Numbered from the stretch's first letter, positions 8,280 through 17,628 are shown. The stretch is 64,000 nucleotides of DNA from Pelomonas sp. V22 (GCF_030014915.1 NZ_JAGIXS010000004.1:124001-188000); one strand, 5' to 3'. A program made the numbers and translations. The notes: generated by a model not told the origin, from the letters alone.

Positions 8280-9545
8280 TCAGCGAGGGCGCTTCCCCAC
8301 GCCGAGATTCATGGCGTTCAGCAGCTCGCCCTTGTGGTCTTGCGAGAGCTCCCAGGCGAACACGCCTGCCAGGCCAGCGCTCATCGCGTAGCGGCCCTTG
8401 GCCAGCACGCCGCGCGGATCGTCGAAGCCGACCCAGAGCTGCTGCTCGGGCTGGTACAGGCTCCACGAGCCGGTCTTGTCGTCATGGCGCAGCTGCCAGC
8501 CGTTCAGCGCGCGGCCGCGGTCATCGATGCGGTCGGCCCGCAGCGCGCGGTAGGTGATCGCGCCCACATCGCCTTCGGCCGGATAGGGGCCGCTGCGCTG
8601 GGCGCCGTTGCCCGGCTTGCTCACGCCAGCAAAGCCGCGGCCATACATGGCCACGCCGGCCACCAGCTTCTTGCGCGGCACGCCGGCCTGCTCGAGGTTG
8701 GCGACCGAGCGCTCCAGACTCTCATCGCCAGGGCGCTCGCTCTTGAGCGCCGAGTGATGGCCGGCATCGGGCGACCACACGCCGTAGTAGTCGTAGCTCA
8801 TCATGAAGACCAGGTCCAGCGCGGCTGCGGCCTGCTTGAAATTGATGCGGTCGACGATAAGGCTGCCGGGGTTGACGGCCGTGGTCACCAGGTAGCGGCG
8901 GCCGGTCTCGCGGCCCAGGGCATCGACGGCGACGCGCAGATCGCTCATCAGGTCGGCATAGCCCTGGCCATCGGCCTTGCTGCCCAGCTGCACGCCATTG
9001 GCAGCGCCATTGCCGCCCGGGTGCTCCCAGTCGATGTCGATGCCGTCGAAGCCTGGATGCGAGCGCAGAAAGCGCACCACATCGGTGGCAAAGGCGCGTC
9101 GCTTGGCGGCATCGTTGGCCAGGTGGAAGAAGGGGTCGGAGCCGCCCCAGCCGCCGACCGAAGCCACGACCTGCAGGCCGGGCAGGCGGCCCTTGAGCTT
9201 GACGAAGCCCTGGTTGAAGCGGCGCTCGGTCTCGCCATCGGTCAGCGTGAACTCGGCGCGACCAGCACAGGCCTTGTCGTCCTTGGCCAGTTGGCCCGGA
9301 CCGCAGAGTCGCAGAAAGGCATAGAGGATGTGGCTGACGCTGCCGGGCTGGATCTTGTCCAGCTGCTCTACGCCCTCCCAGCTCGGCACATAGACGCCCA
9401 CCACCGGCGCCTGCATCGATGGCTTGGTGGCTGCCTGGAAGGCAAGCGGCTTGCCGCCGAACAGCGGCGGCGCCGCATGGGATGACGCAGCAAGGCCAAG
9501 GGACAGCAGGACGGCAGCAGCAAAGGCGGTAGCAGGCAAGCGCAT
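8280..9545 (-). CDS. Secreted GH18 chitinase
   Basis: 421 residues. A Sec signal peptide (about residues 1-24, ending SSHAA) is followed by one glycoside hydrolase family 18 barrel. The catalytic signature DGIDIDWE gives D167, D170, D172 and the acid/base E174, all present. Strands around VVASVGGWGG and MMSYDYYG also match GH18. There is no obvious chitin-binding or fibronectin domain. It should hydrolyse beta-1,4-GlcNAc linkages outside the cytoplasm. The frame extends upstream to 9665, but the ATG at 9545 begins the signal peptide. Three 11-bp-spaced ACCAAT repeats lie in the 61 bp upstream, a likely control site. No other GlcNAc genes are present here. Confidence 0.92.
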   Translation of the reverse strand: MRLPATAFAAAVLLSLGLAASSHAAPPLFGGKPLAFQAATKPSMQAPVVGVYVPSWEGVEQLDKIQPGSVSHILYAFLRLCGPGQLAKDDKACAGRAEFTLTDGETERRFNQGFVKLKGRLPGLQVVASVGGWGGSDPFFHLANDAAKRRAFATDVVRFLRSHPGFDGIDIDWEHPGGNGAANGVQLGSKADGQGYADLMSDLRVAVDALGRETGRRYLVTTAVNPGSLIVDRINFKQAAAALDLVFMMSYDYYGVWSPDAGHHSALKSERPGDESLERSVANLEQAGVPRKKLVAGVAMYGRGFAGVSKPGNGAQRSGPYPAEGDVGAITYRALRADRIDDRGRALNGWQLRHDDKTGSWSLYQPEQQLWVGFDDPRGVLAKGRYAMSAGLAGVFAWELSQDHKGELLNAMNLGVGKRPR

Positions 9546-9579
9546 GGGGACTCCGGGCTGAGGGCCGGCGAAGCCTAAC

Positions 9580-9607
9580 ACCAATAAACTACCAATCAAA
9601 TACCAAT
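9580..9607. promoter_or_regulatory. Three phased direct repeats upstream of chitinase
   Basis: ACCAAT occurs at 9580-9585, 9591-9596 and 9602-9607, exactly 11 bp apart, so the units face the same side of the helix. On the coding strand of the chitinase gene they read ATTGGT and lie about 35-62 bp before its start codon. The last one touches the stop codon of the upstream gene. The AT-rich patch stands out from its GC-rich surroundings. A binding site for a cooperative regulator is the natural reading; the protein is not known. Confidence 0.55.
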
Positions 9608-10266
9608 TACCCTGGGGCGCGGCTGATGCGCACCTGCAGCTCGCGGCTGGTCTGCGGCTCGGCATCGCGGCTGCTATAGGCGCCCGGGGCCGTGGGCTGG
9701 GGGTTGCCGCCCTCGCGAGCCACGGTGGCCCATTGCTCCAGTGGTATCAGCTGCGTCGTGACCAGTTCCTCGCTGTCGCCTTCACCGCGCGGCAAGAGGG
9801 CGCGCAGTTCCAGCAGCACCGGCTGCTGGCCACCGGGCCAGCTCGGCTTGAGTTGGAAGCCGGTCTGGCGCTCGACCCAGACCGAGCGCATCTGGGCCTG
9901 CGGCTGCCACTGGCCGCGGCGGCTCTCGACGCCCCAGTCCAGCATCTCGATGCGGCGCGGCTGGCTGGTGAGGGCCGAGGCCGAGCGGCCGTTCAGCACC
10001 AGCAGGCGCTGCACCGGCGAAACGCCGGCATCGTCGGGCCGGGTCGAGAGGATCTTGCCGCCTCGCGGCGAGACTGAACCGCCGGTGCCCACGACCACCG
10101 CGCCGTGCTTGTTGCCGGCCAGCGCAGCGCCGCTGAGGCTGGACTCGACCCAGCGCAGCTCGATCTGCAGCATCACTTGCGGCGGCTCGGCGGCACGCGC
10201 CAGCGGCGGGCCCGCGAGCAGCAGCAATCCCGTCAGCAATCCAGCAAGGTCGCGGCGCTTGATCAT
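9607..10266 (-). CDS. Secreted protein of unknown function, secretin-like fold
   Basis: 219 residues. It begins MIKRRDLAGLLTGLLLLAGPPLARA, a clear Sec signal peptide. The mature part has QVMLQIELRWVESSLSG and RLLVLNGRSA segments, which recall the strand pattern of secretin-type domains of outer-membrane channels, but it is far too short to be a complete secretin and has no N0/N1 repeats I can recognise. The frame is open further upstream to 10332, overlapping the next gene. The ATG at 10266 is chosen because the signal peptide starts there. It lies between a diguanylate cyclase gene (34 bp upstream) and the chitinase gene (61 bp downstream). Function unknown. Confidence 0.65.
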   Translation of the reverse strand: MIKRRDLAGLLTGLLLLAGPPLARAAEPPQVMLQIELRWVESSLSGAALAGNKHGAVVVGTGGSVSPRGGKILSTRPDDAGVSPVQRLLVLNGRSASALTSQPRRIEMLDWGVESRRGQWQPQAQMRSVWVERQTGFQLKPSWPGGQQPVLLELRALLPRGEGDSEELVTTQLIPLEQWATVAREGGNPQPTAPGAYSSRDAEPQTSRELQVRISRAPG

Positions 10267-10300
10267 GGGCGCAGCATAGACCCGGCAGGCGCCCAGCAGC

Positions 10301-11425
10301 TCAGCCGAAAAGCACGCGATTGCGGCCCTCATTCTTGGCCTGGTAGAGCAGGCGGTCGGCCCGCTCCAGCGTCTGTGCCAGGCTTTCGCCGGGCCGGTAC
10401 TGGGTCAGGCCGGCGGAGACGCTGGTGTGCAGCATCAGCTCGCCCATGGGCACGCGCAGGGCCTGCACATGCTCGCGCACGCGCTCGACCCCGGCCACGG
10501 CTGGCGGCATGCGCGCGTCGGCCATCAGCAGCACGAACTCCTCGCCGCCCCAGCGGGCCAGCACGTCGGAGGCGCGTATCGCCGCCTGGGCGATGTCGGC
10601 AAAGCCGCGCAGCACGGCGTCGCCGGCACCGTGGCCGTGCTGGTCGTTGATGCGCTTGAAGTGGTCGATGTCGAGCAGGGCCACGCAGAAGCTCTGGCCG
10701 TTGCGCTGGCAGCGCTGCACCTCCTGGTCCAGCAGGGTCTGCATGTGGCGGCGGTTCAAAAGGCCGGTGAGCTCATCGCGCGTGGCCATGGCCTGGATCT
10801 GCGCCAGCGCCTCGGCCAGCTCGGTCTTCTGGCGCGCCAGGCGATGGCGGATGCGGCTCAGCCGCCCGGCCAGGATGGACACAGCCGGCAGCGTGCAGGC
10901 CAGCATCAGGAAGTGCCCGAGCTCCACCGCCGGCGGATAGACCGAGGGCCGCCACTGCGACATGCCCGCCATCGTCAGCCCGAACAGGCCCAATGCAAAC
11001 AGGCTGATGCGCAAGGTGGTGGAGGCGCGCAGCTGGAACATGCCGAACACCAGGATGGTCAGCAGGATGGGAAAGGTCGCGCCGCGCACCGGCCCGGCCA
11101 TCGCATAGCCGATGGCACCGCTGACGATGGCGATGCACATCTGCGGCACCGTCAGCGAGGGGTCTTTCAGGCGCTTGCTCCAGCCACAGCGAATCAACAG
11201 ATAGGTGCCGAGCAGGCCGCCGAGCGAGAGCAGGGTCCACCACCACAGCGGGCCCTGGGCCACGCTCGAGACCCAGGCCGCGTATTGCATGATGCAGACG
11301 CAGAGCGCCATCAGCGCGATCGCCAGGCTGGCCTGACGCAGGCGGATGCGCTGCACCGGTTCGGAGGTGAACAGGAGGTCTGCGAGACGCTCCGTCCAGC
11401 CGGCGGTGGTGGTGACGCGATCCAT
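10301..11425 (-). CDS. Diguanylate cyclase with six-helix membrane domain
   Basis: 374 residues. Residues 30-190 contain about six hydrophobic helices of an integral-membrane sensor region. After a short coiled linker (about 195-215) comes a GGDEF domain. Its active-site motif is GGEEF at 293-297, and the inhibitory RxxD site (RASD, 284-287) stands five residues before it. The enzyme is therefore predicted to make c-di-GMP from GTP and to be product-inhibited. The stimulus is unknown. It starts 18 bp after the Lrp-type regulator gene and may share its transcript. Confidence 0.92.
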   Translation of the reverse strand: MDRVTTTAGWTERLADLLFTSEPVQRIRLRQASLAIALMALCVCIMQYAAWVSSVAQGPLWWWTLLSLGGLLGTYLLIRCGWSKRLKDPSLTVPQMCIAIVSGAIGYAMAGPVRGATFPILLTILVFGMFQLRASTTLRISLFALGLFGLTMAGMSQWRPSVYPPAVELGHFLMLACTLPAVSILAGRLSRIRHRLARQKTELAEALAQIQAMATRDELTGLLNRRHMQTLLDQEVQRCQRNGQSFCVALLDIDHFKRINDQHGHGAGDAVLRGFADIAQAAIRASDVLARWGGEEFVLLMADARMPPAVAGVERVREHVQALRVPMGELMLHTSVSAGLTQYRPGESLAQTLERADRLLYQAKNEGRNRVLFG

Positions 11426-11443
11426 GGGCTGCAGCCTACCCGA

Positions 11444-11998
11444 TCAGGGATGCAAATGAGCCAGCGGCACGCCACCGCCCGCCTTCACTTCGCCCAAAGA
11501 GAAGCTGGTGTGCACGTCCTTGACATTGGGCAGGTTCAAGAGCGTGTCGATCGTGAAGCGGCTGAAGGCATCGAGGTCGGTGGCCAGCACCTGCAGCTCG
11601 AAGGTGCCGGCGCCCGAGATGTAGTGGCAGGAGATCACCTCGGGCAGGCGGCGTATCGCTTCTTCCAGCACCTTGGTGGCTTGCGCGTTGTTGCGGTCGG
11701 CGTCGAGCTTGACGAAGGCCAGCACGCCGAGGCCCACCTTGCGGCGGTCGATCTCGGCGCGGTAGCCGGTGATGAAGCCCTGCTCCTCCAGCCAGCGCAC
11801 CCGCCGCCAGGTCGGCGCGGCCGACAGGCCGATGCGCGCGGCCAACTCGGCATTGGACAGTCGCGCCTCGCGCTGCAGCTCCCCGAGGATGGCGATGTGA
11901 TAGCGGTCCAGCGCGCCGTCCTCGGCCTCGACCAGCGGCGGCGAGGCAGGCGCCGTCGAGGACGGGGTTTGCCCTGATTTGCGAATTTTGGAAACCAT
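11444..11998 (-). CDS. Lrp/AsnC-family transcriptional regulator
   Basis: 184 residues. An N-terminal winged helix-turn-helix (about residues 28-80, LDRYHIAILGELQREARLSN and onward) is followed by a RAM/ligand-binding domain (about 90-170, GLGVLAFVKLDADRNN). About 25 extra residues precede the HTH. Family members form octamer-like assemblies and sense amino acids or related keto acids. It is divergently placed from the fused indolepyruvate ferredoxin oxidoreductase gene, with 184 bp between the starts. Control of iorAB by an aromatic amino acid or keto acid is a reasonable inference. The part of the gap next to its own start (about 11985-12060) is AT-rich, as expected for Lrp sites. Confidence 0.9.
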   Translation of the reverse strand: MVSKIRKSGQTPSSTAPASPPLVEAEDGALDRYHIAILGELQREARLSNAELAARIGLSAAPTWRRVRWLEEQGFITGYRAEIDRRKVGLGVLAFVKLDADRNNAQATKVLEEAIRRLPEVISCHYISGAGTFELQVLATDLDAFSRFTIDTLLNLPNVKDVHTSFSLGEVKAGGGVPLAHLHP

Positions 11999-12182
11999 AT
12001 CGATAGATAAATCCAGAATCAGGAAAGATTATTGCTCCAGATAAGGATTCCAAGCGCAAATGAGAAAGCACCGCGCGCCCCGCTTTCCCTACACTCGCTG
12101 ATCCGGAATACTGCCGCTATCCGGGCCTGCCCGGCCGCCACAAGCGACCCCGGCGCGCCCCGTCCACCAGGAGCCATCGCCC
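11999..12182. promoter_or_regulatory. Divergent promoter region, lrp-like gene / iorAB
   Basis: This 184-bp gap between two divergent starts must hold both promoters. The left part (to about 12060) is strikingly AT-rich for this genome and contains GATTATTGCTC, which loosely resembles the core of Lrp sites but is not a clean match. The right end carries AGGAG ten bases before the iorAB start codon. I could not assign -35/-10 boxes with confidence. Confidence 0.45.
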
Positions 12183-15100
12183 ATGAATGCACCGCTGCCC
12201 GAACACATCCTGCGCTCGCTAGAGAAGGTCACGCTGGACGACAAATATTCGCTAGACAGCGGCCGCGCCTTCATGAGCGGCGTCCAGGCCCTGGTGCGGC
12301 TGCCGATGCTGCAGCGCACGCGCGACGCCATGGTCGGCCTCAACACCGCCGGCTTCATCTCAGGCTACCGCGGCTCGCCGCTGGGCGGCTACGACCAGAT
12401 GCTGATGCAGGCCAAGAAGCACCTGGCCAAGCAGAACATCGTGTTCCAGCCGGGCGTCAATGAAGAGCTGGGCGCCACCGCCGTGTGGGGTTCGCAGCAG
12501 CTGGACCTGTTCCCCGAGAAGGCCAAGTTCGACGGCGTGTTCGGCATCTGGTACGGCAAGGGCCCGGGCGTGGACCGCTGCATCGATGTGTTCAAGCACG
12601 CCAACATGGCCGGCACCTCCAAGCATGGCGGCGTGATCGCCGTGGCCGGTGACGACCACATCGCCAAGAGCTCCACCGCCGCCCACCAGAGCGACCACGT
12701 ATTCAAGGCCGTGGGCTTCCCGGTGTTCTTCCCGAGCAGCGTGCAGGACATCCTCGACATGGGCCTGCATGCCTTTGCGATGAGCCGCTTCTCCGGCCTG
12801 TGGTCGGGCCTGAAGACCATCCAGGAAATCGTTGAGTCCTCGGGCAGCATCAGCGTCGACCCGGACCGCGTGAACATCATCCTGCCGGAAGACTTCCAGA
12901 TGCCCGACGGTGGCCTGCACATCCGCTGGCCCGACGCGCCGCTGGAGCAGGAAAAGCGCCTGATGGATTACAAGTGGTACGCGGCCCTGGCCTACGTGCG
13001 TGCCAACAAGCTGAACTACAACGTGGTCGCCACGCCGAACGACCGCTTCGGCATCATCGCCAGCGGCAAGGCCTGGAACGACACGCGCCAAGCCCTGCAT
13101 GACCTCGGCCTCGACGACGACACCTGCCGCCGCCTGGGCATCCGCCTGCACAAGGTCAATGTCGTGTGGCCGCTGGAAGCCACCATCACGCGCGACTTCG
13201 CCACCGGCCTGCAGGAGATCCTGGTCGTCGAAGAGAAGCGCCAGATGATCGAGTACCAGCTCAAGGAAGAGCTGTACAACTGGCGCCCCGACGTGCGCCC
13301 CAACGTGCTGGGCAAGTTCGACGAGATCGAGGGTGACAACACCGGCGGCGAATGGAACCAGGCCAACCCGAGCCAGAACTGGCTGCTGCGCCCGCAGGCT
13401 GACCTCACGCCGGCCATCATTGCCCGCGCCATCGCCAAGCGCCTGAAGAAGCTGGGCGTGGACAGCGACATCGCTGCCCGCCTCGATGCCCGCGTGGCCG
13501 TGATCGACGCCAAGGAAAACGCGCTGAAGGCCGAAGAGAAGACCGCTGGTGGTGCAGACCGCACGCCCTGGTTCTGCTCGGGCTGCCCGCACAACACCTC
13601 GACCCGCGTGCCCGAGGGCTCGCGCGCCGTGGGCGGCATCGGCTGCCACTACATGGTCACCTGGATGCCGGGCCGCAACACCGCCACCTTCACGCAGATG
13701 GGTGGCGAGGGCGTGCCCTGGGTGGGCCAGTCGGCCTTCACCGATGAGAAGCACATCTTCTCCAACCTCGGCGACGGCACCTACTTCCACAGCGGCATCC
13801 TGGCGATCCGCCAGTCGATAGCCGCCGGCGTCAACATCACCTACAAGATCCTCTACAACGACGCGGTAGCGATGACCGGCGGCCAGCAGGTGGGCGAGCG
13901 CCCCGAGGGCCACTCGGTGATGCAGATCATGCAGAGCGTGACGGCCGAGGGTGTAGCCAAGCTGGTGATCGTGACCGACGACCCGGACAAGTACCTCACC
14001 GCCAACCTGCTGCCCGGCGTGACCGTGCACCACCGCGACGAGCTCGACGCGATCCAGCGCCAGTTCCGCGAGATCACCGGCACCTCGGTCATCATCTACG
14101 ACCAGACCTGCGCCACCGAAAAGCGCCGCCGCCGCAAGCGCGGCAAGCTCGTGGATCCGGCCAAGCGCGTCGTCATCAACGAGCTGGTCTGCGAAGGCTG
14201 CGGCGACTGTTCGATCCAGTCCAACTGCCTGTCGGTCGAGCCGCTGGAAACCGACTTCGGCCGCAAGCGCCAGATCAACCAGAACAGCTGCAACAAGGAC
14301 TACAGCTGCACCAAGGGCTTCTGCCCCAGCTTCGTCACCATCGAAGGTGGCGCGCTGAAGAAGCCCAAGAAGGACAAGTCCTTGAACCCGTTTGATGCCG
14401 CCATGGGCGTCATCCCGCAACCGCTGATCCCGAGCGCCGCCGAGGCCTGGGGCATCGTGGTGGCCGGCGTGGGCGGCACCGGCGTCATCACCATCGGCCA
14501 GCTGCTCGGCATGGCGGCCCACCTGGAAGGCAAGGGCGTGATCACGCAGGACGCCGCCGGCCTCGCGCAAAAGGGCGGCGCGACCTGGAGCCACATCCAG
14601 ATCGCCGACCATGGGGACGCCATCCACTGCACCAAGGTCGGCACGGCCGAGGCGCAGTTGGTGATCGCCTGCGACTCCATCGTCGCGGCCAACAAGACCA
14701 CGCTGGCCGTGATGCGCGAAGGCCGCACCTATGTGGCCCTGAACACCCATGGCTCACCCACCGCCAGCCTGGTGAACGACGCCAACTGGAGCTTCCCGGG
14801 CGCCGCCTGCGAGGGCGCGATCCAGTCGGCCGTGGGCAAGGATTTCCTCGGCATGTTCGACGCCGAGGAAGTGGCCGTGAAGCTGGTCGGCGACTCGCTC
14901 TATACGAATCCGTTGATGCTGGGCTACGCCTGGCAGAAGGGCCGCATCCCCTTGAGCTACGCCGCCCTGATGCGCGCCATCGAGCTGAACAACGTGCAGA
15001 TCGACAACAACAAGGCCGCCTTCGAATGGGGCCGCCGCTGCGCCCATGACCTGGCCGCCGTGCAGTCGCTGTACTTGTCAAATAGCGCCGCCAAGCAGGT

Positions 15101-15752
15101 GATCAACTTCGTCAAGCGCCCGGGCGTGGACGAGATCATCAGCAAGCGCGTGGAGTTCCTGACCGGCTACCAGAACGCCGCCTATGCCGAGCAGTACAAG
15201 GCCTTCGTCGAGAAGGTGCGGGCCGCTGAAGGTGGCTTGAACAGCACGAAGCTGACCGAAGCCGTGGCGAAGTATCTGTTCAAGCTGATGGCCTACAAGG
15301 ACGAGTACGAAGTCGCCCGCCTGCACAGCGACACGGCCTTCACGGCCAAGATCGCCGCGCAGTTCGAAGGCGACTACAAGATCGTGCACCACCTCGCGCC
15401 GCCGCTGCTGTCCAAGAAGAACGACAAGGGCGAGCTGATCAAGCGCCCCTTCGGCGCCTGGGTGCGCCCGGCCTTCTCGGTGCTGGCCAAGATGAAGGGC
15501 CTGCGCGGCACGGCGCTCGACATCTTCGGCTACACCGAGGAGCGCAAGATGGAGCGCGCGCTGATCCAGCAGTACCGCGAGAGCATCGAAGCGATCCTGG
15601 CCAAGGGGCTGACCAGCGAACGGCTGGCCTTGGCCACCGACATTGCCCGCATCCCGGAAGAGATCCGCGGCTATGGGCATGTGAAGGAGCGCCATGTGCA
15701 TGCCGCCCGCGCCAAGTGGGACAGCCTGATGGCCGAGTGGCAACGAGCCTGA
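12183..15752 (+). CDS. Fused indolepyruvate ferredoxin oxidoreductase (IorA-IorB)
   Basis: 1189 residues. This is the long bacterial fusion of the two archaeal-type subunits. Indolepyruvate and other arylpyruvates, CoA and oxidised ferredoxin give arylacetyl-CoA, CO2 and reduced ferredoxin. The N-terminal pyrimidine-binding domain carries GFISGYRGSPLGGYDQM (about 57-73). The TPP-binding domain has GDGTYFHSG near residue 529. A cysteine cluster around 668-712 (CEGCGDC, SNC, SCNKDYSC, GFC) is the iron-sulfur region. The gamma/IorB part begins near 757 with VVAGVGGTGVITIGQLLGMA. Its size fits the fused family. AGGAG lies ten bases before the ATG. It is divergent from an Lrp-type regulator and followed by a terminator. 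No ferredoxin gene is adjacent. Confidence 0.93.
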   Translation: MNAPLPEHILRSLEKVTLDDKYSLDSGRAFMSGVQALVRLPMLQRTRDAMVGLNTAGFISGYRGSPLGGYDQMLMQAKKHLAKQNIVFQPGVNEELGATAVWGSQQLDLFPEKAKFDGVFGIWYGKGPGVDRCIDVFKHANMAGTSKHGGVIAVAGDDHIAKSSTAAHQSDHVFKAVGFPVFFPSSVQDILDMGLHAFAMSRFSGLWSGLKTIQEIVESSGSISVDPDRVNIILPEDFQMPDGGLHIRWPDAPLEQEKRLMDYKWYAALAYVRANKLNYNVVATPNDRFGIIASGKAWNDTRQALHDLGLDDDTCRRLGIRLHKVNVVWPLEATITRDFATGLQEILVVEEKRQMIEYQLKEELYNWRPDVRPNVLGKFDEIEGDNTGGEWNQANPSQNWLLRPQADLTPAIIARAIAKRLKKLGVDSDIAARLDARVAVIDAKENALKAEEKTAGGADRTPWFCSGCPHNTSTRVPEGSRAVGGIGCHYMVTWMPGRNTATFTQMGGEGVPWVGQSAFTDEKHIFSNLGDGTYFHSGILAIRQSIAAGVNITYKILYNDAVAMTGGQQVGERPEGHSVMQIMQSVTAEGVAKLVIVTDDPDKYLTANLLPGVTVHHRDELDAIQRQFREITGTSVIIYDQTCATEKRRRRKRGKLVDPAKRVVINELVCEGCGDCSIQSNCLSVEPLETDFGRKRQINQNSCNKDYSCTKGFCPSFVTIEGGALKKPKKDKSLNPFDAAMGVIPQPLIPSAAEAWGIVVAGVGGTGVITIGQLLGMAAHLEGKGVITQDAAGLAQKGGATWSHIQIADHGDAIHCTKVGTAEAQLVIACDSIVAANKTTLAVMREGRTYVALNTHGSPTASLVNDANWSFPGAACEGAIQSAVGKDFLGMFDAEEVAVKLVGDSLYTNPLMLGYAWQKGRIPLSYAALMRAIELNNVQIDNNKAAFEWGRRCAHDLAAVQSLYLSNSAAKQVINFVKRPGVDEIISKRVEFLTGYQNAAYAEQYKAFVEKVRAAEGGLNSTKLTEAVAKYLFKLMAYKDEYEVARLHSDTAFTAKIAAQFEGDYKIVHHLAPPLLSKKNDKGELIKRPFGAWVRPAFSVLAKMKGLRGTALDIFGYTEERKMERALIQQYRESIEAILAKGLTSERLALATDIARIPEEIRGYGHVKERHVHAARAKWDSLMAEWQRA

Positions 15753-15795
15753 TTTCAGGCCTGATCTCCGAGCTCACACTTCCCGCCCTCCCCGC

Positions 15796-15829
15796 AACCC
15801 GCAGCGCGCAAGCCCTGCGGGTTTCTTTT
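15796..15829 (+). terminator. Rho-independent terminator after iorAB
   Basis: A 9-bp stem, AACCCGCAG at 15796-15804 pairing with CTGCGGGTT at 15815-15823, has a 10-base loop and is followed by TCTTTT. It lies 43 bp after the iorAB stop codon. Confidence 0.85.
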
Positions 15830-15906
15830 GCCTGCTGCCCGCAAAGGCCGCCGCTAGACTGGCGCGCTCGCCAGCGGCGAGACCGAACCCCAGGGAGATT
15901 CCAACA

Positions 15907-16806
15907 ATGACCAAGACGAACACCATGCTTGCGCGAGCCTTGCTGTGCCTGATGCTGCCGCTGCTCAGCGCAGCCTCCGCCCTGGCGCAGACCAAGGATG
16001 AAGAGGCCGCCAAGGCCTGGGCCGACGCCCAGCAGGCCGCCAAGCCCGGTCCGCAGGACATCGCACTGGCCGGCCAGGCCGTGCTGCACCTGCCCGAGGG
16101 CAAGGTCTTCATCCCGCAGCCGCAGGCCGCCGCCGTGATGCGCGCCATGGGCAACCCGGGCAACTATGCCGACCTGGAAGGCGTCATCTTCCCCACGAGC
16201 AAGCAGGGCTGGTTTGCCGTGCTGCGCTTCGAGAAGTCGGGCTACATCAAGGACGACGATGCCAAGGACTGGAACGCCGACGACCTCTTGAAGTCCTACC
16301 GTGAAGGTACGGAGGCTTCGAACGAAGAGCGCGTGAAGATGGGCGTGCCCGCGCTGGAGATCACCGGCTGGGCCGAGAAGCCCGCCTATGCTGCCGACAG
16401 CCATCGCCTGGTCTGGGCCATGAGCTCGCGCAGCAAGGGCGCGCCGGCCGGCGACGATCAGGGTGTCAACTACAACACCTATGCGCTGGGCCGCGAGGGC
16501 TATTTCAGCCTCAACCTGGTGACCGACCTGAAGGACCTGGGCGCGCACAAGACAGACGCCCAGAGCCTGCTGGCGGCGCTGGAATTCAGCGAGGGCAAGC
16601 GCTACGCCGACTTCAACAGCAGCACCGACCATGTGGCCGAGTACGGCCTTGCCGCCCTGGTGCTCGGCGTGGGCGCCAAGAAGCTGGGCCTCTTGGCTGT
16701 GGTCTTCGCCTTCGTAGCCAAGTTCGCCAAGGTGATCATCCTCGGCGTCGCCGGCGTGGGTGCCGTGGCGGCCAAGTTCTTCAAGCGCAACAAGCCGCAG
16801 GCCTGA
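15907..16806 (+). CDS. DUF2167 membrane-anchored protein
   Basis: 299 residues, matching DUF2167 proteins. It has a signal peptide (to about residue 27, ASALAQ), then a conserved domain containing ALAGQAVLHLPEGKVFIP and GVIFPTSKQGWFAVLRFEKSGYI, and two hydrophobic stretches near the C-terminus (about 235-285) before a basic tail. It should sit in the inner membrane with most of the chain outside the cytoplasm. No biochemical role is known for the family. The next gene encodes a site-2-type protease, and the pair is probably an operon. The ribosome site is GGGAGA. Confidence 0.85.
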   Translation: MTKTNTMLARALLCLMLPLLSAASALAQTKDEEAAKAWADAQQAAKPGPQDIALAGQAVLHLPEGKVFIPQPQAAAVMRAMGNPGNYADLEGVIFPTSKQGWFAVLRFEKSGYIKDDDAKDWNADDLLKSYREGTEASNEERVKMGVPALEITGWAEKPAYAADSHRLVWAMSSRSKGAPAGDDQGVNYNTYALGREGYFSLNLVTDLKDLGAHKTDAQSLLAALEFSEGKRYADFNSSTDHVAEYGLAALVLGVGAKKLGLLAVVFAFVAKFAKVIILGVAGVGAVAAKFFKRNKPQA

Positions 16807-16829
16807 AGCCTGAAGCCTGAAGCCTGAAG
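16802..16829. repeat. Four tandem CCTGAAG heptamers
   Basis: CCTGAAG is repeated four times without interruption, beginning in the last codons of the DUF2167 gene and filling most of the gap to the protease start. Each unit contains TGA, and since 7 is not a multiple of 3 the copies place stop codons in all three forward frames. The first TGA is the real stop. Confidence 0.9.
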
Positions 16830-16837
16830 CCGCACTC

Positions 16838-17566
16838 ATGATCAAGTTGCTGCTGCTGGCCTTCTCGGGCCTCAAGTTCAGCAAGCTGCTGGCCAGCGGC
16901 GGCAGCATGCTGCTGTCGGTCGTGGTCTATGCCTGGATCTATGGCTGGCGTTACGCGGCCGGCTTCGTGGCGCTGATCTTCGTGCACGAGATGGGCCACT
17001 ACCTGGCAGCACGCCAGAAGGGGCTGAACGTGGGCCTGCCCACCTTCATCCCCTTCGTCGGCGCCTGGGTCGAGCTCAAGGACCTGCCGCACGACGCGCA
17101 GACCGAGGCCTATGTGGGCCTCGCCGGCCCGCTCGTGGGCACCGTGGGCGCCACGCTGTGCTACCTGCTCGCGCGCAGCGAGGGCTCGAACCTGCTGCTC
17201 GCCATCTCCTACAGCGGCTTCTTCCTGAACCTGTTCAACCTGATCCCGGTCTCGCCCTTCGATGGTGGCCGCATCACGGCCGTGCTGTCGCCGCGCATCT
17301 GGCTCTTGGGCGTGCCGGTGCTGGTGGGCCTGTTCCTGTGGCGGCCCAGCCCCATGCTGATCCTGATGGCCCTGCTGGCCTGGCCGCAACTCTGGAAGGC
17401 CTGGAAGTACCGCAAGGACAGCGTCGAGGCCCAGACCTACTACGCCGTGCCGGCGGCCGTGAAATGGGAGTACGGCAGCTGCTATCTGCTGCTCGCGGCC
17501 TATCTCGCGGTGATGAGCCACGACGTGCACGAGATGCTCGGCTCGCGCACAGCCGGATTGACATAG
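16838..17566 (+). CDS. Site-2 protease family (M50) membrane metalloprotease
   Basis: 242 residues, almost entirely hydrophobic. It has the zinc motif HEMGH (in [11 protein letters not shown], about residues 50-54) and a second conserved segment [15 protein letters not shown], whose Asp is the third zinc ligand of M50 proteases. About six membrane helices are visible and there is no PDZ domain, so it is the compact SpoIVFB/Rv0359-like type. It should cleave membrane-embedded substrates. It follows the DUF2167 gene across the CCTGAAG repeat. No good ribosome site is present, so translation may be coupled to the upstream gene. Confidence 0.88.
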   Translation: MIKLLLLAFSGLKFSKLLASGGSMLLSVVVYAWIYGWRYAAGFVALIFVHEMGHYLAARQKGLNVGLPTFIPFVGAWVELKDLPHDAQTEAYVGLAGPLVGTVGATLCYLLARSEGSNLLLAISYSGFFLNLFNLIPVSPFDGGRITAVLSPRIWLLGVPVLVGLFLWRPSPMLILMALLAWPQLWKAWKYRKDSVEAQTYYAVPAAVKWEYGSCYLLLAAYLAVMSHDVHEMLGSRTAGLT

Positions 17567-17628
17567 CCCTGGCGCGCGCATTCAATCGTCCCCAGGCGGC
17601 CTCCCCGTGCCGCCCCCAGGGGACGACC

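Noticed and set aside
12360-14750. A 796-codon open frame on the minus strand
   Set aside because: It is a shadow of the fused indolepyruvate ferredoxin oxidoreductase, whose motifs are intact on the plus strand.
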